NCBI GenBank assembly: GCA_001915545.1
Contig: MNQS01000001.1
Coordinates: forward strand, 1-64,000
Source: Bacteroides sp. 43_108
GTDB taxonomy: Bacteria > Bacteroidota > Bacteroidia > Bacteroidales > Bacteroidaceae
DNA: 64,000 nucleotides
Direction: 5' to 3'
This document shows positions 55,407 to 64,000 of the stretch, piece after piece; position 1 is the stretch's first letter; every line of letters starts with the position of its first letter. The position numbers and the translations under genes were made by a program. The notes beneath the pieces were generated by a model that was given only the letters and a program-made list of their open reading frames with translations, made no database searches and was not told where the DNA came from.

Positions 55407-58400
55407 ATGAAAAGAAAGTTTGTAAATGCAATCTTGTTCGGGGCTCTCATTGTAGCTTCGTCAAGCGTAGTGCAGTCTTGTAAGGACTATGACGACGACA
55501 TCGACGGCCTTCAGACTGAGATTACAACAAGCGCAGAAGACCTTACATCGCTCATCGACGAGAAGGTTGCCAACGTACAGAAGGAGATAACATCTCTCGA
55601 AAGCCAGATTCCGGCGCTCGAGGAGGCTTACAAGGCCGCCGACGCAGCTCTGAACACTGCCATCGAGAATGCTACCAACGACGCCAAGGGCTACGCTGAC
55701 ATTCAGGCGGCAGAAGCTCAGACTGCGGCTATCGCTGCAGCTCAGAACGCCGTGGAACAGGCTAAGAGTGAACTTCAGGCATCGCTCGATGCAGCAAACA
55801 AGATCATCGACGAGCAGGGAAAAACCGTATCGTCTCTTCTTGAAGCCGACAAGACTCTCACTAGCGGTATAGAAGCAGCTCAAGCTCAGGCAGACAAGGC
55901 ATACGCACTTGCAGAACAAGCATCACAGACTGCAGCAGAAAACAAGGCTGAAATTGAAAAACTCAGCACTGATCTTGGAAAGATCAAAGAAACGCTCAAT
56001 TCGCAGATTACTATCTTCGGCGAACAGATTTCAGACATATTGGCTACTGCCAACCAGAACAAAGCCGACATCGAGGCTCAGGAAGCAGCTCTTGCACAGG
56101 TGAAGGCAGACAACGAGAAGGCTCTTCAGGCCCTTGGCAACGAGGATGAAGAACTCAGGAAACTCATAGAAGCAAACCAAACTTCTATCGAAACAACTCA
56201 GAAAGACATAGAAGAACTAAAGAAATCTGTTGCTGACAATCTTGCAGCTGCACAGCTTTACGCAGAAAGCCTTGTAAACGGAGCCAAGAAAGAGCTTCAG
56301 GATCAGATTGATAATGTAAATATAGATATCACAACCCTCAAGACTCAGTACAGCAATCTTGAAGGAGAGATCAATCAGTTGAAAGCAGACTTCGCTTCAG
56401 ATCTGAATGATGCCATTAATGGAGTAAACGGAGAAATAGATGGACTCGAACTCAAGGTCAACGGTATAACAACCGACCTGACAAGTCTTTCAGGAAGAGT
56501 AGACGTTGCAGAAGACGACATCGAATATCTGAAAGCAGCTCTTGAAGAATTGCTCGGAAGCGAAAGTGGTGACGGAGATGGAAGTGGCGAAAATCCTGGA
56601 GGAACAATTGAGGCTTTGGAAGGCAGAATCAAAGCAAACGAAGACAACATATCAAGTATAAATGATTCTATTGCCAGCATTAACGAGAACCTGCTTATTC
56701 TTAGCCAAAACCTTGCCAACATGATAACCAACATCATTGTGCAGGATACGGCTCAGTTAGAAAATGTTTATGCGAAAGTCACCAGATATACAACAAACCC
56801 TGGTGAAGCCGGTAAAATTTATTACGAATCAAATAGCCATAAAGTATACTTCCCTTACAAAGGTGCATCTGGAGCTTCAACACTCGAAATGAACCAATAT
56901 AATGTAGAAAGGAATGGAGGATATCTTTATCTGACTATCAATCCTACAAATGTAAACTTCGAAGACACTCCATTAATGCTGGAAAACAGCCTTGGAGAAT
57001 CTGCCAACAACGGAGCAAACAACAGCTACGCATGGAGTTTGGATGAACTTGATCAGTCTCAGAGAAAGACTCCTATTACAAGATCCGGTCTTGAAAACGA
57101 AAATGCATCAAGCAACGGTCTATATCAGGCAAAGCTTATACTTGACCAGAACAACAAGTTTGACGCTCCTGCGACAAACGATAAAGTTGCATATGCCGTA
57201 GTAACAGAATACAAGACTACGAACAATAAAACAAACGAAGATGGTACCACTGAAAAGGAGACAAAGACACATAAGGTATATTCAAAATATGAAATAAGCC
57301 TTAATACAGTAGAAGCCGACCATCTTACAGATCAAGACATTGAGCTCAAGGGATTGTATGTTGACGGCACAACTCCAGCCGGAAGTGGAACCGGATGCGA
57401 TCTTAAGTTCAAAGTAGGTGTAAACGAGAACCTTGGAGGCTACCTGGTTATGTCACCGGAAAGAGAAACACCAGCCAAAGCCGGTGATAAGGTTTACATG
57501 AAATATCTTACTTGTGTAAGAGCCTGCAAATCGCAGACTCCAACAACAAATGACGAGAATCTTGTTAATTCCATGAATGCAAACGCCGGACTCAATCAGG
57601 CTTTGGATGAAAACAATGAGGCTTTTGACAAGATTCTTATCAATAAGAACATCGAAAACGGTGCTATATATACATTCGCATATTATATATGGAACTATGA
57701 CGGTTCGATTTACAAGAAGGAATTCAATGTAATATTCACAAAGGTTCTGATTGCAGAACAGACTCTTGCATGGAGCAATGAACCAACTTCAACATCGACA
57801 AGTGTTGAGTTTGAAGGAGATCCGAAGTTCAATACTACTGCATGTATGACATCAGCACGAAACGTTTGGGTTTCAAATGCTACAAAAGTCAAGGTTGAAG
57901 GCAATGTCAACTCGATGGCCAACAACGCCTTTAAGAATATCGAGTTCTACAACAATGAGGATAACGTTGTAAAGGACGTAATGATAAGCGGCGTTACCAG
58001 CAGCATGGAAAATATAAATGTAAACGCCATAGCTAAGATGACGCTTACTTATGATCCTTCGGCTGTTGAATATGGCAAGACATACACTATACCTGTCGTA
58101 TTCTACAATGAGCAGAACAACGAGGTCAATACTGTAAATATCAAGTTCACAATGAATCGTCCTACAAAATATGACAACAACATCGTCCTTATTGAGGCCG
58201 CATTCAACGGAAATCAGACTACAGCATGGGCTCAGTATGATCAAAACATTGACGGATATGCTTATTATGACATCAACGGTTCTATTGCAAACACTATAGA
58301 TGGTGCAGTTGAAAGACTCCAAGAATTTGACGCTTGTCATGTAAGATTCAATGATCCAACTGATTATACTAGACCTGAGAACAGTGCTTATCAGCCATCT

Positions 58401-58949
58401 CAGTTGCCAACACCTGGGGATTACAATATGATTGTACCAAAACAGGCTGTTGTTGATGAATTTGTATACAAGAACTTTGAAAGTGGTATTGAATACTACC
58501 GTTTCTCTAACATTTGGAAAGCAACTAAGACATTTGATATTGTATTCAAGAGTCCTATCAAGTATGCAGAAGCTAAATTCGAGAACAACCTGACAGTACT
58601 CTACAATGGAGGCGAACTCAGAATCGGAGATAGCCGTATTTCATGCCAGGATCCATCAACAGCTACAACTAAAGAAATCAACTTCTTTGGAAGTGCTGCT
58701 GATGTAAGAATTGACAATGTAAGTGTTGAATTTGCAGAACCAGGCAACAGCAACAATGCGTTGATTGGCGCAGCAACTGTTGAAAGCGATGGCTCTGGTA
58801 TCAAGATAACAACAACAAATACTGTTGCTATGCAAAGAGATACAGACATCAAGTTCAACCTCAAAGTTGTTGACAAGTTCGGTTGTACATCATACAAACC
58901 ATTTACTGTCAAAGTTGTCAAGAATGATTCCGGAAACGGTAACAACTGA
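55407..58949 (+). CDS. Phase-variable S-layer-like surface lipoprotein
   Basis: This 1180-residue lipoprotein begins MKRKFVNAILFGALIVASSS and has a lipobox ending VVQSC (Cys near 25), then KDYDDDIDGLQ, the hallmark of the Bacteroides BT1927-type S-layer family. Residues about 30-400 are coiled-coil (repeated Ala/Glu/Gln heptads) with a Gly/Ser/Asp-rich break (ESGDGDGSGENPGG) near 392. The C-terminal 750 residues are beta-rich domains. The start at 55407 gives the lipoprotein signal; an upstream frame from 55368 does not. In B. thetaiotaomicron such a protein forms a surface layer and is switched by promoter inversion. Here an invertible promoter lies just upstream, facing away. S-layer function is inferred from family resemblance. 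Confidence 0.75.
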   Translation: MKRKFVNAILFGALIVASSSVVQSCKDYDDDIDGLQTEITTSAEDLTSLIDEKVANVQKEITSLESQIPALEEAYKAADAALNTAIENATNDAKGYADIQAAEAQTAAIAAAQNAVEQAKSELQASLDAANKIIDEQGKTVSSLLEADKTLTSGIEAAQAQADKAYALAEQASQTAAENKAEIEKLSTDLGKIKETLNSQITIFGEQISDILATANQNKADIEAQEAALAQVKADNEKALQALGNEDEELRKLIEANQTSIETTQKDIEELKKSVADNLAAAQLYAESLVNGAKKELQDQIDNVNIDITTLKTQYSNLEGEINQLKADFASDLNDAINGVNGEIDGLELKVNGITTDLTSLSGRVDVAEDDIEYLKAALEELLGSESGDGDGSGENPGGTIEALEGRIKANEDNISSINDSIASINENLLILSQNLANMITNIIVQDTAQLENVYAKVTRYTTNPGEAGKIYYESNSHKVYFPYKGASGASTLEMNQYNVERNGGYLYLTINPTNVNFEDTPLMLENSLGESANNGANNSYAWSLDELDQSQRKTPITRSGLENENASSNGLYQAKLILDQNNKFDAPATNDKVAYAVVTEYKTTNNKTNEDGTTEKETKTHKVYSKYEISLNTVEADHLTDQDIELKGLYVDGTTPAGSGTGCDLKFKVGVNENLGGYLVMSPERETPAKAGDKVYMKYLTCVRACKSQTPTTNDENLVNSMNANAGLNQALDENNEAFDKILINKNIENGAIYTFAYYIWNYDGSIYKKEFNVIFTKVLIAEQTLAWSNEPTSTSTSVEFEGDPKFNTTACMTSARNVWVSNATKVKVEGNVNSMANNAFKNIEFYNNEDNVVKDVMISGVTSSMENINVNAIAKMTLTYDPSAVEYGKTYTIPVVFYNEQNNEVNTVNIKFTMNRPTKYDNNIVLIEAAFNGNQTTAWAQYDQNIDGYAYYDINGSIANTIDGAVERLQEFDACHVRFNDPTDYTRPENSAYQPSQLPTPGDYNMIVPKQAVVDEFVYKNFESGIEYYRFSNIWKATKTFDIVFKSPIKYAEAKFENNLTVLYNGGELRIGDSRISCQDPSTATTKEINFFGSAADVRIDNVSVEFAEPGNSNNALIGAATVESDGSGIKITTTNTVAMQRDTDIKFNLKVVDKFGCTSYKPFTVKVVKNDSGNGNN

Positions 58950-58973
58950 TTCAATCTAAATGACAAAAACAAG

Positions 58974-59018
58974 AAGTAAGAGGGATTAATGAGGGAACTC
59001 TATTCCCTCTTACTTTTA
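58974..59018 (+). terminator. Terminator after the surface lipoprotein gene
   Basis: AAGTAAGAGGGA and TCCCTCTTACTT pair around 18 nt, followed by TTATT. It overlaps the upstream region of the next small lipoprotein gene, which may depend on read-through. Confidence 0.75.
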
Positions 59019-59033
59019 TTAAAAACATACTAC

Positions 59034-59636
59034 ATGAAAAGGATATTATATTTTTATATAATAATTCCAGTTACAATATTCGCTTGTTCATGCAACGGCG
59101 ACGTGGTTAAACGCAAAGCAGATGATGCAAAACGCAAAGCTACTGTTGAAGCTCCAGATTCAACAATTGTAGTATCCGTAAGCCGTATTAAAGACGACAC
59201 TCTATATGCAAAATCAATAGAGACTGGAAGAGAGTACAAATATTTCTACACAGAAGCCATCAAAAACAAAAAAATTCATGGAAAACTTACAGTCGAAGAT
59301 ACTCTAGCCATTACGGCAAATCACAAACTTCACGAACTGACAAAAGCAATCAACTTGTCTAATCTGTTAGGGCTATGGATGATAGAGGGAAAAGACTGCG
59401 AAGGCTTCAGATTTTGCAATAACAGCACAATATCGCCTGTAAATATGTCAAATCTACTTTTCAAAGAATGGGATATATATAATGGTGACCTATATATCAC
59501 ATACAATAATGAAACAACATCTAAAAATACAAAGGAAAAAGTCCGAATAAATATTCTCGACGAGAACAATCTGAACATAACTATAAATGATGCCGATTTG
59601 ATATGTAAAAAGCGTGGACTTATTACAATCGACTGA
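59034..59636 (+). CDS. Hypothetical lipoprotein, possibly lipocalin-like
   Basis: This 200-residue protein has a lipoprotein signal (MKRILYFYIIIPVTIFACSC; Cys near 18-20). The mature part contains a GLWMIEG motif near residue 113 and strands (GDLYITYNNETTS, KVRINILDENNLNITI) that resemble a small lipocalin-like barrel. No family was assigned. It lies 85 bp after the surface lipoprotein gene with a terminator between, and no promoter of its own was seen, so low-level co-expression with the switched gene is possible. Confidence 0.6.
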   Translation: MKRILYFYIIIPVTIFACSCNGDVVKRKADDAKRKATVEAPDSTIVVSVSRIKDDTLYAKSIETGREYKYFYTEAIKNKKIHGKLTVEDTLAITANHKLHELTKAINLSNLLGLWMIEGKDCEGFRFCNNSTISPVNMSNLLFKEWDIYNGDLYITYNNETTSKNTKEKVRINILDENNLNITINDADLICKKRGLITID

Positions 59637-59653
59637 TAGCACAATTTCTCTTA

Positions 59654-59725
59654 GCGACGGAGTGAAAATTCATAATTCGCACTATCCCCAACTCATTTTT
59701 TAGCTAAGTTCGTTTTCACTCCGCC
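59654..59725. repeat. Inverted repeat CGGAGTGAAAA
   Basis: CGGAGTGAAAA and TTTTCACTCCG form an 11-bp inverted repeat about 50 bp apart, after the small lipoprotein gene. Function unknown. Confidence 0.4.
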
Positions 59726-59754
59726 AATTTTAATTTTTTCATAATATAATGCAC

Positions 59755-59797
59755 AGCTCTGCTTCTCCGAAAATGGAGTAGCGGAGCTATTTTTTGT
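59755..59797 (+). terminator. Terminator before argR
   Basis: An imperfect stem between AGCTCTGCTTCTCC and GGAGTAGCGGAGCT is followed by ATTTTTTG. Confidence 0.65.
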
Positions 59798-59803
59798 ATG
59801 AAT

Positions 59804-59889
59804 ATTTGCATAAAATTCCGCAAATCGAAAATTTATAACATTTTATGCATAAAAATGTAGTACAATCATTGTATATTCATGCATATTTA
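59804..59889 (+). promoter_or_regulatory. Three TGCAT-centred boxes, probable ArgR sites
   Basis: ATTTGCATAAAAT (59804), TTTTATGCATAAAA (59841-59854, a perfect 14-bp palindrome) and ATTCATGCATATTTA (59875) lie just upstream of argR, the last inside its promoter spacer. Autoregulation by ArgR is likely. The boxes differ from the E. coli ARG box, so this is inference. Confidence 0.4.
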
Positions 59890-59898
59890 GTATTTTTG
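59868..59898 (+). promoter_or_regulatory. argR promoter
   Basis: ATTG (59868-59871), a 19-bp spacer and TATTTTTG (59891-59898) match the Bacteroidetes pattern, 26 bp before the start. Confidence 0.6.
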
Positions 59899-59924
59899 CA
59901 TCACAAAAGGAATAAATATACAAT

Positions 59925-60392
59925 ATGAAAAATAAATCCACGCGTCTAAGCACTATACGTGAGATAATTTCACGAAAAGAAATAGGCAGTCAGGAACAAC
60001 TGCTCGACGAGCTGTCAAAAGAGGGTTACACGCTGACACAAGCTACTCTGTCAAGAGACCTCAAGCAACTCAAGGTTGCAAAAACAGCCACAGCCAACGG
60101 TGGATATTCATACATCATTCCGGAACAAAAGAACTACAGACGTGTGATGTATTCAAGTCCTCCAATAAACAACAGATGGGGATTTACTTCCATTCAGTTC
60201 TCCGGCAACATTGCAGTAGTCAAGACAAAACCAGGATATGCAAGCAGTCTGGCATCTGACATTGACAGCAGAAACATTCCTGAAATAATCGGAACTATTG
60301 CAGGAGACGACACAATAATGCTTATCATGGCAGAGGGAGCTTCGCAGGAAGACGTTTCGGACGCACTGCACCCGCTTATGCACATGCAATAA
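59925..60392 (+). CDS. argR: Arginine repressor
   Basis: This 155-residue regulator has an N-terminal winged helix (about 1-70: RLSTIREIISRKEIGSQEQLL, then LTQATLSRDLKQLKVAK with the SRD motif) and a C-terminal hexamerisation domain that binds arginine (GTIAGDDTIMLIM with the conserved Asp pair near 130). It heads the arginine biosynthesis cluster and probably controls it in response to arginine. A promoter with TGCAT boxes precedes it. Confidence 0.93.
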   Translation: MKNKSTRLSTIREIISRKEIGSQEQLLDELSKEGYTLTQATLSRDLKQLKVAKTATANGGYSYIIPEQKNYRRVMYSSPPINNRWGFTSIQFSGNIAVVKTKPGYASSLASDIDSRNIPEIIGTIAGDDTIMLIMAEGASQEDVSDALHPLMHMQ

Positions 60393-60448
60393 GAAAACGA
60401 CTAAAGCTTAAAATAAACTTAAAAACGATACAGCAAAAAACTAGGAAA

Positions 60449-61093
60449 ATGGAAATAGATGATGACATAAAGGTTGTAGTTGCAGATGCCTCTCACGAGA
60501 AATACGTAGACATCATTCTGGCAACCATTACCGACTCAGCAAAAAAACGCGGTTCGGGCATAGCTTCGCGTACACACGAATATCTCGCAACCAAAATGAG
60601 AGAACGCAAAGCCATAATTGCCCTAGCCGGTCCTGAAGAGGAATTTGCAGGATTCTGCTACATCGAAAGCTGGGGCAACAAGACATACGTTGCAAACTCT
60701 GGACTGATTGTCGTAGAGAAATTCCGCAACCATCATCTTGCTACAAGAATCAAGAAGACGGCATTCACTTTGAGCAGACTCAGATGGCCTAACGCCAAGT
60801 TGTTCGGACTCACCAGCCAGTCTGCAGTAATGAAGATAAACACAGAACTGGGTTATGTGCCTGTAACTTTCGCAGAACTCACACAAGATGACGCATATTG
60901 GGCCGGATGCGGAACACCTGAAAACCCGTGCTGCATAAATTGCGACATTCTTGCACGTACAAACAGAAAGTACTGCGTATGTACAGCTATGCTCTACGAT
61001 CCGGAAAAGCACAAAGGAGAGCCACTGCCGGTGGAACTTCCGCCTGATGTTGTCGAAATGGCAAAAAACGCCGCCGAACACAACATGAGGTAA
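60449..61093 (+). CDS. GNAT acetyltransferase of the arginine cluster
   Basis: This 214-residue protein has a GNAT domain (about 15-140, with AGFCYIESWGNKTYVANSGLIVVEKFRNHHLATRI as strands 4-5 and the acetyl-CoA loop region). A C-terminal cysteine-rich stretch (CGTPENPCCINCDILARTNRKYCVC) may bind metal. It lies between argR (56 bp) and argG (62 bp). In Bacteroidetes a gene here is thought to supply N-acetylglutamate or N-acetylated intermediates; the precise role is not shown by the sequence. Confidence 0.72.
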   Translation: MEIDDDIKVVVADASHEKYVDIILATITDSAKKRGSGIASRTHEYLATKMRERKAIIALAGPEEEFAGFCYIESWGNKTYVANSGLIVVEKFRNHHLATRIKKTAFTLSRLRWPNAKLFGLTSQSAVMKINTELGYVPVTFAELTQDDAYWAGCGTPENPCCINCDILARTNRKYCVCTAMLYDPEKHKGEPLPVELPPDVVEMAKNAAEHNMR

Positions 61094-61155
61094 TAGAACG
61101 GCACAAACTAGAAAACAGAAAAAAAGAAACCAATCAAAAGAAAAACATAATAATC

Positions 61156-62361
61156 ATGGACAAGAAGAAGAAAGTAGTGGTTGCATTCAGCGGAGGTCTG
61201 GATACTTCCTACACGGTGATGTACCTCGCAAAGGAGATGGGTTATGAAGTGCATGCTGCATGCGCCAATACGGGCGGATTCAGCGCAGAACAGCTGAAGA
61301 CCAACGAGGAAAATGCGTACAAGCTGGGTGCAACAAAATACGTGACGCTCGACGTGACACATGAATACTACGAAAAGAGTCTCAAGTACATGATTTTCGG
61401 CAATGTGCTCCGCAACAACTGCTACCCTATTTCTGTCAGCTCAGAAAGAATTTTCCAGGCTATCGCAATAGCCAGATATGCAAACGAAATCGGAGCCGAT
61501 GCCATTGCACACGGTTCAACAGGCGCCGGAAATGACCAGATAAGATTCGACATGACGTTCCTGGTAATGTCTCCGGGAATTGAAATAATCACACTCACAC
61601 GTGACAGGAACCTCACACGTAAGGAAGAGGTTGATTATCTGAACGCTCACGGTTTCAATGCAGATTTCACAAAACTCAAATACAGCTACAACATCGGCAT
61701 TTGGGGAACAAGCATCTGCGGTGGTGAAATTCTTGACTCAAACCAGGGTCTTCCAGAATCGGCTTACCTGAAACATCCTACAAAAGAGGGACCAGAACTG
61801 CTGAAACTTGGATTTGAAAAAGGAGAGCTCTGCTCTGTCAACGGAAAGACATACAGCGACAAGATAGAAGCAATCAAGGCTGTCGAAGAAATTGGTGCGG
61901 CTTACGGTATCGGACGTGACTGCCACGTGGGCGACACAATTATCGGCATAAAGGGACGTGTGGGATTCGAAGCCGCTGCGCCGATGCTTATCATAGGTGC
62001 TCACCGCTTCCTGGAGAAATACACACTCTCAAAATGGCAGCAGTACTGGAAAGACCAGGTTGCCAACTGGTACGGCATGTTCCTTCACGAGAGCCAGTAT
62101 CTTGAACCTGTAATGCCGGACATCGAGGCTATGCTTACAAGTTCACAGCGCAATGTAAACGGTGTCGTAACACTTGAACTTCGTCCTCTCGGATTCCAGA
62201 CTGTAGGTGTTGATTCACCAGATGATCTCGTAAAGAACAAGTTCGGCGAATACGGAGAAGTACAGAAAGGATGGACTGCAGAAGATGCCAAAGGCTTCAT
62301 AAAGGTGACATCGACTCCTCTGCGTCTGTACTATGCCTGCCACCCGGACGAAAAGAGATAA
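61156..62361 (+). CDS. argG: Argininosuccinate synthase
   Basis: This 401-residue enzyme joins citrulline and aspartate using ATP. The P-loop-like VVVAFSGGLDTSYTVMYLAKE is at about residues 7-27. AHGSTGAGNDQIRFDMTF (substrate-binding) and the later IGIWGTSICGGEILDSN are conserved blocks. It follows the GNAT gene by 62 bp, and argC begins 61 bp after its stop. Confidence 0.94.
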   Translation: MDKKKKVVVAFSGGLDTSYTVMYLAKEMGYEVHAACANTGGFSAEQLKTNEENAYKLGATKYVTLDVTHEYYEKSLKYMIFGNVLRNNCYPISVSSERIFQAIAIARYANEIGADAIAHGSTGAGNDQIRFDMTFLVMSPGIEIITLTRDRNLTRKEEVDYLNAHGFNADFTKLKYSYNIGIWGTSICGGEILDSNQGLPESAYLKHPTKEGPELLKLGFEKGELCSVNGKTYSDKIEAIKAVEEIGAAYGIGRDCHVGDTIIGIKGRVGFEAAAPMLIIGAHRFLEKYTLSKWQQYWKDQVANWYGMFLHESQYLEPVMPDIEAMLTSSQRNVNGVVTLELRPLGFQTVGVDSPDDLVKNKFGEYGEVQKGWTAEDAKGFIKVTSTPLRLYYACHPDEKR

Positions 62362-62422
62362 AAAACAGAGCGGACAAGAGAATGAACACAAACATACCAC
62401 ATATATATACAAAAAAACAGAT

Positions 62423-63415
62423 ATGATCAATGTTGGCATATTGGGCGGAGCCGGTTATACGGGAGGTGAGTTGATAAGACTCCTGATAAACCATCCGCAG
62501 GTTAATATTGCATTCGTAAACAGCTCGTCAAACGCCGGCAATCTTGTATCGGACGTACACGAAGGTCTGATCGGCGAAACAGATCTGAGATTTACAGATG
62601 AATTGCCGTTCGAAAAGGCTGACGTGCTCTTCTTCTGCTTCGGCCACGGCAAAAGCGAGGAATTCATCAAGACGCATGAGATTCCTGCTGACATGAAAAT
62701 AATAGACCTTGCCCAGGATTTCCGCATCAAGGCCGAAGGCAACGACTATGTCTACGGTCTGCCGGAAATACACAAGGAACAGATAAAGGCTTGCCGTCAT
62801 CTGGCTAACCCAGGATGCTTTGCCACATGCATACAGCTAGGTCTGCTGCCTCTGGCCAAAGCAGGTCTTCTGTACAACGATGTAGCTGTAAATGCCATAA
62901 CAGGTTCAACCGGCGCAGGACAAAAACCAGGAAGCACTACCCACTTCAGCTGGAGAACTGACAATATGAGCACCTACAAGGTGATGAACCATCAGCATCT
63001 GCACGAGATTCGTCAGTCTGTTGCAGAACTTCAGGGAGAACTGAAAGGCGACATCGACTTCATACCATACAGAGGCGACTTTGCAAGAGGTATATTCTGT
63101 ACAGAGCTTATCAGATTCGAAGGTGAAGAGGGTTCTGCTACAAATCCTACAGGAGAACAGCTTAAGAAATTGTATGAAGACTTCTACAAGGATGCAGCGT
63201 TCACATTCGTAACCGAAAAGGCTCCAGACTTGAAACAGGTGACCAACACCAACAAAGGACTGGTGCACATCGAAAAGTATGGAAACAAGGCTGTCGTAAC
63301 ATCTGTTATTGACAATCTTCTCAAAGGAGCCGTCGGACAGGCTGTACAAAACATGAACCTGATGTTCGGACTTAACGAGAAAGAAGGTCTGAGACTTAAA
63401 GCCAACGCCTTCTGA
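62423..63415 (+). CDS. argC: N-acetyl-gamma-glutamyl-phosphate reductase
   Basis: This 330-residue NADPH-dependent enzyme reduces N-acetylglutamyl phosphate to the semialdehyde. The nucleotide-binding MINVGILGGAGYTGGELIRLL opens the protein, the catalytic Cys is in HLANPGCFATCIQLGLLP, and GSTGAGQKPG is the next conserved block. ATG 62423 was chosen; a frame from 62333 overlaps argG and adds a Lys-rich non-family segment. argD follows after 36 bp. Confidence 0.94.
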   Translation: MINVGILGGAGYTGGELIRLLINHPQVNIAFVNSSSNAGNLVSDVHEGLIGETDLRFTDELPFEKADVLFFCFGHGKSEEFIKTHEIPADMKIIDLAQDFRIKAEGNDYVYGLPEIHKEQIKACRHLANPGCFATCIQLGLLPLAKAGLLYNDVAVNAITGSTGAGQKPGSTTHFSWRTDNMSTYKVMNHQHLHEIRQSVAELQGELKGDIDFIPYRGDFARGIFCTELIRFEGEEGSATNPTGEQLKKLYEDFYKDAAFTFVTEKAPDLKQVTNTNKGLVHIEKYGNKAVVTSVIDNLLKGAVGQAVQNMNLMFGLNEKEGLRLKANAF

Positions 63416-63451
63416 CATATCAGAAAAAAGAAAAAAGGAAAGGAGAATATC

Positions 63452-64000
63452 ATGAAATTATTTGATGTATATCCGTTGATGGACGTCAACATCGTAAAAG
63501 GAAGAGGCTGCCATGTATGGGACGACAAAGGCATTGAATATCTCGACCTCTACGGCGGACACGCGGTAATCAGCATAGGCCATTGCCACCCTCACTACGT
63601 TGACGTAGTAGGAAAACAGCTCAATTCATTGGGATTCTACAGCAATTCTGTAATCAACGGCCTACAAAAAGAATTTGCAGAAAGACTAGGTAAGATATGC
63701 GGATATGACGACTATCAGCTGTTTCTTGTGAACTCTGGAGCCGAAGCAAACGAAAATGCTCTTAAACTGGCTTCATTCCACAACGGCCGCAAGAGGGTGC
63801 TTTCAGCAGAAAAGGCGTTCCACGGCAGAACATCACTCGCTGTTGAAGTTACGGCCAACCCTAAAATCATTGCTCCAATAAACAACAATGGACACACAAC
63901 ATACCTGCCTCTTAATGACTTGGAAGCATGGCGCAAGGAAATCGAAAAGGGCGATGTGTGTGCCTGCATAATTGAGTGCATACAAGGTGTAGGAGGAATC
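63452..64000 (+). CDS. argD: Acetylornithine aminotransferase, N-terminal part
   Basis: The reading frame begins MKLFDVYPLMDVNIVKGRG and runs open to the window end (183 codons seen). It has the class III aminotransferase N-terminus: ISIGHCHPHYVDVVGKQ, LFLVNSGAEANENALKLA and KAFHGRTSLA (early PLP-binding region). The PLP lysine lies beyond the window. A good ribosome site, AAGGAAAGGAG, precedes the start. It continues the argG-argC cluster. Confidence 0.9.
   Translation, partial: MKLFDVYPLMDVNIVKGRGCHVWDDKGIEYLDLYGGHAVISIGHCHPHYVDVVGKQLNSLGFYSNSVINGLQKEFAERLGKICGYDDYQLFLVNSGAEANENALKLASFHNGRKRVLSAEKAFHGRTSLAVEVTANPKIIAPINNNGHTTYLPLNDLEAWRKEIEKGDVCACIIECIQGVGGI

Overview
The window looks like a chromosomal segment of a gut or oral Bacteroidales species, most likely Prevotella-like. 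Signs seen in the sequence: upstream regions repeatedly carry the Bacteroidetes -7 promoter element TAnnTTTG, often with a TTG-type -33 element 18-20 bp upstream. Many products are signal-peptide or lipobox proteins. A PorT-like type IX secretion (T9SS) protein and a protein with a T9SS-like C-terminus are present. The trp operon has the order trpB-E-G-D-C-F-A. No rRNA, CRISPR array, transposase or plasmid replication gene was seen.

1-30.6 kb, mostly minus strand. A pectin/rhamnogalacturonan locus (GH106, CE12, GH2, a DUF4837 lipoprotein, GH105) lies divergent from a LacI regulator with CG-centred palindromes in its promoter. Next come a repeat-containing surface protein, a LytTR response regulator and its LytS-type kinase, which is interrupted by an in-frame TGA. 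The trp operon follows; it has a clear leader-peptide attenuator (31-codon trpL with Trp codons 9-11 and 15, an antiterminator segment and a 19-bp terminator stem), and trpE carries a single-base frameshift. Then come a secreted alpha/beta hydrolase, a lyase-like protein and a large T9SS-type protein. The last two share a conserved upstream motif. A sigma-54 promoter with an upstream inverted-repeat array precedes a 29-residue membrane peptide, followed by two hypothetical exported proteins.

30.6-37.9 kb. A 555-nt stretch on the minus strand is bounded by a promoter and a terminator, is rich in hairpins, and is a candidate non-coding RNA. A TPP riboswitch heads thiD-thiE-thiC-thi4; the thiazole enzyme is the His-type, sulfide-dependent Thi4. 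A lipoprotein, a tRNA with CAT anticodon and a ferredoxin-nitroreductase follow.

38-53.4 kb is core housekeeping: LptF/G permease, ribBA, an aminotransferase, a small 2[4Fe-4S] ferredoxin, porT, a glycosyltransferase, radC, a SufT-like protein, lpxH, pta-ackA, the diadenylate cyclase gene with folP, murF and a MaoC-like hydratase.

53.5-59.6 kb holds the most striking system. A tyrosine recombinase gene runs into a 345-bp segment bounded by 15-bp inverted repeats. The segment contains a good promoter that now points away from the gene for a 1180-residue lipoprotein resembling the phase-variable S-layer proteins of Bacteroides. Inversion would turn the promoter towards that gene, so the sequenced state looks OFF. 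The recombinase's own C-terminal codons lie inside the invertible segment.

59.6-64 kb is an arginine biosynthesis cluster: argR, a GNAT acetyltransferase gene, argG, argC and argD, the last cut by the window end.
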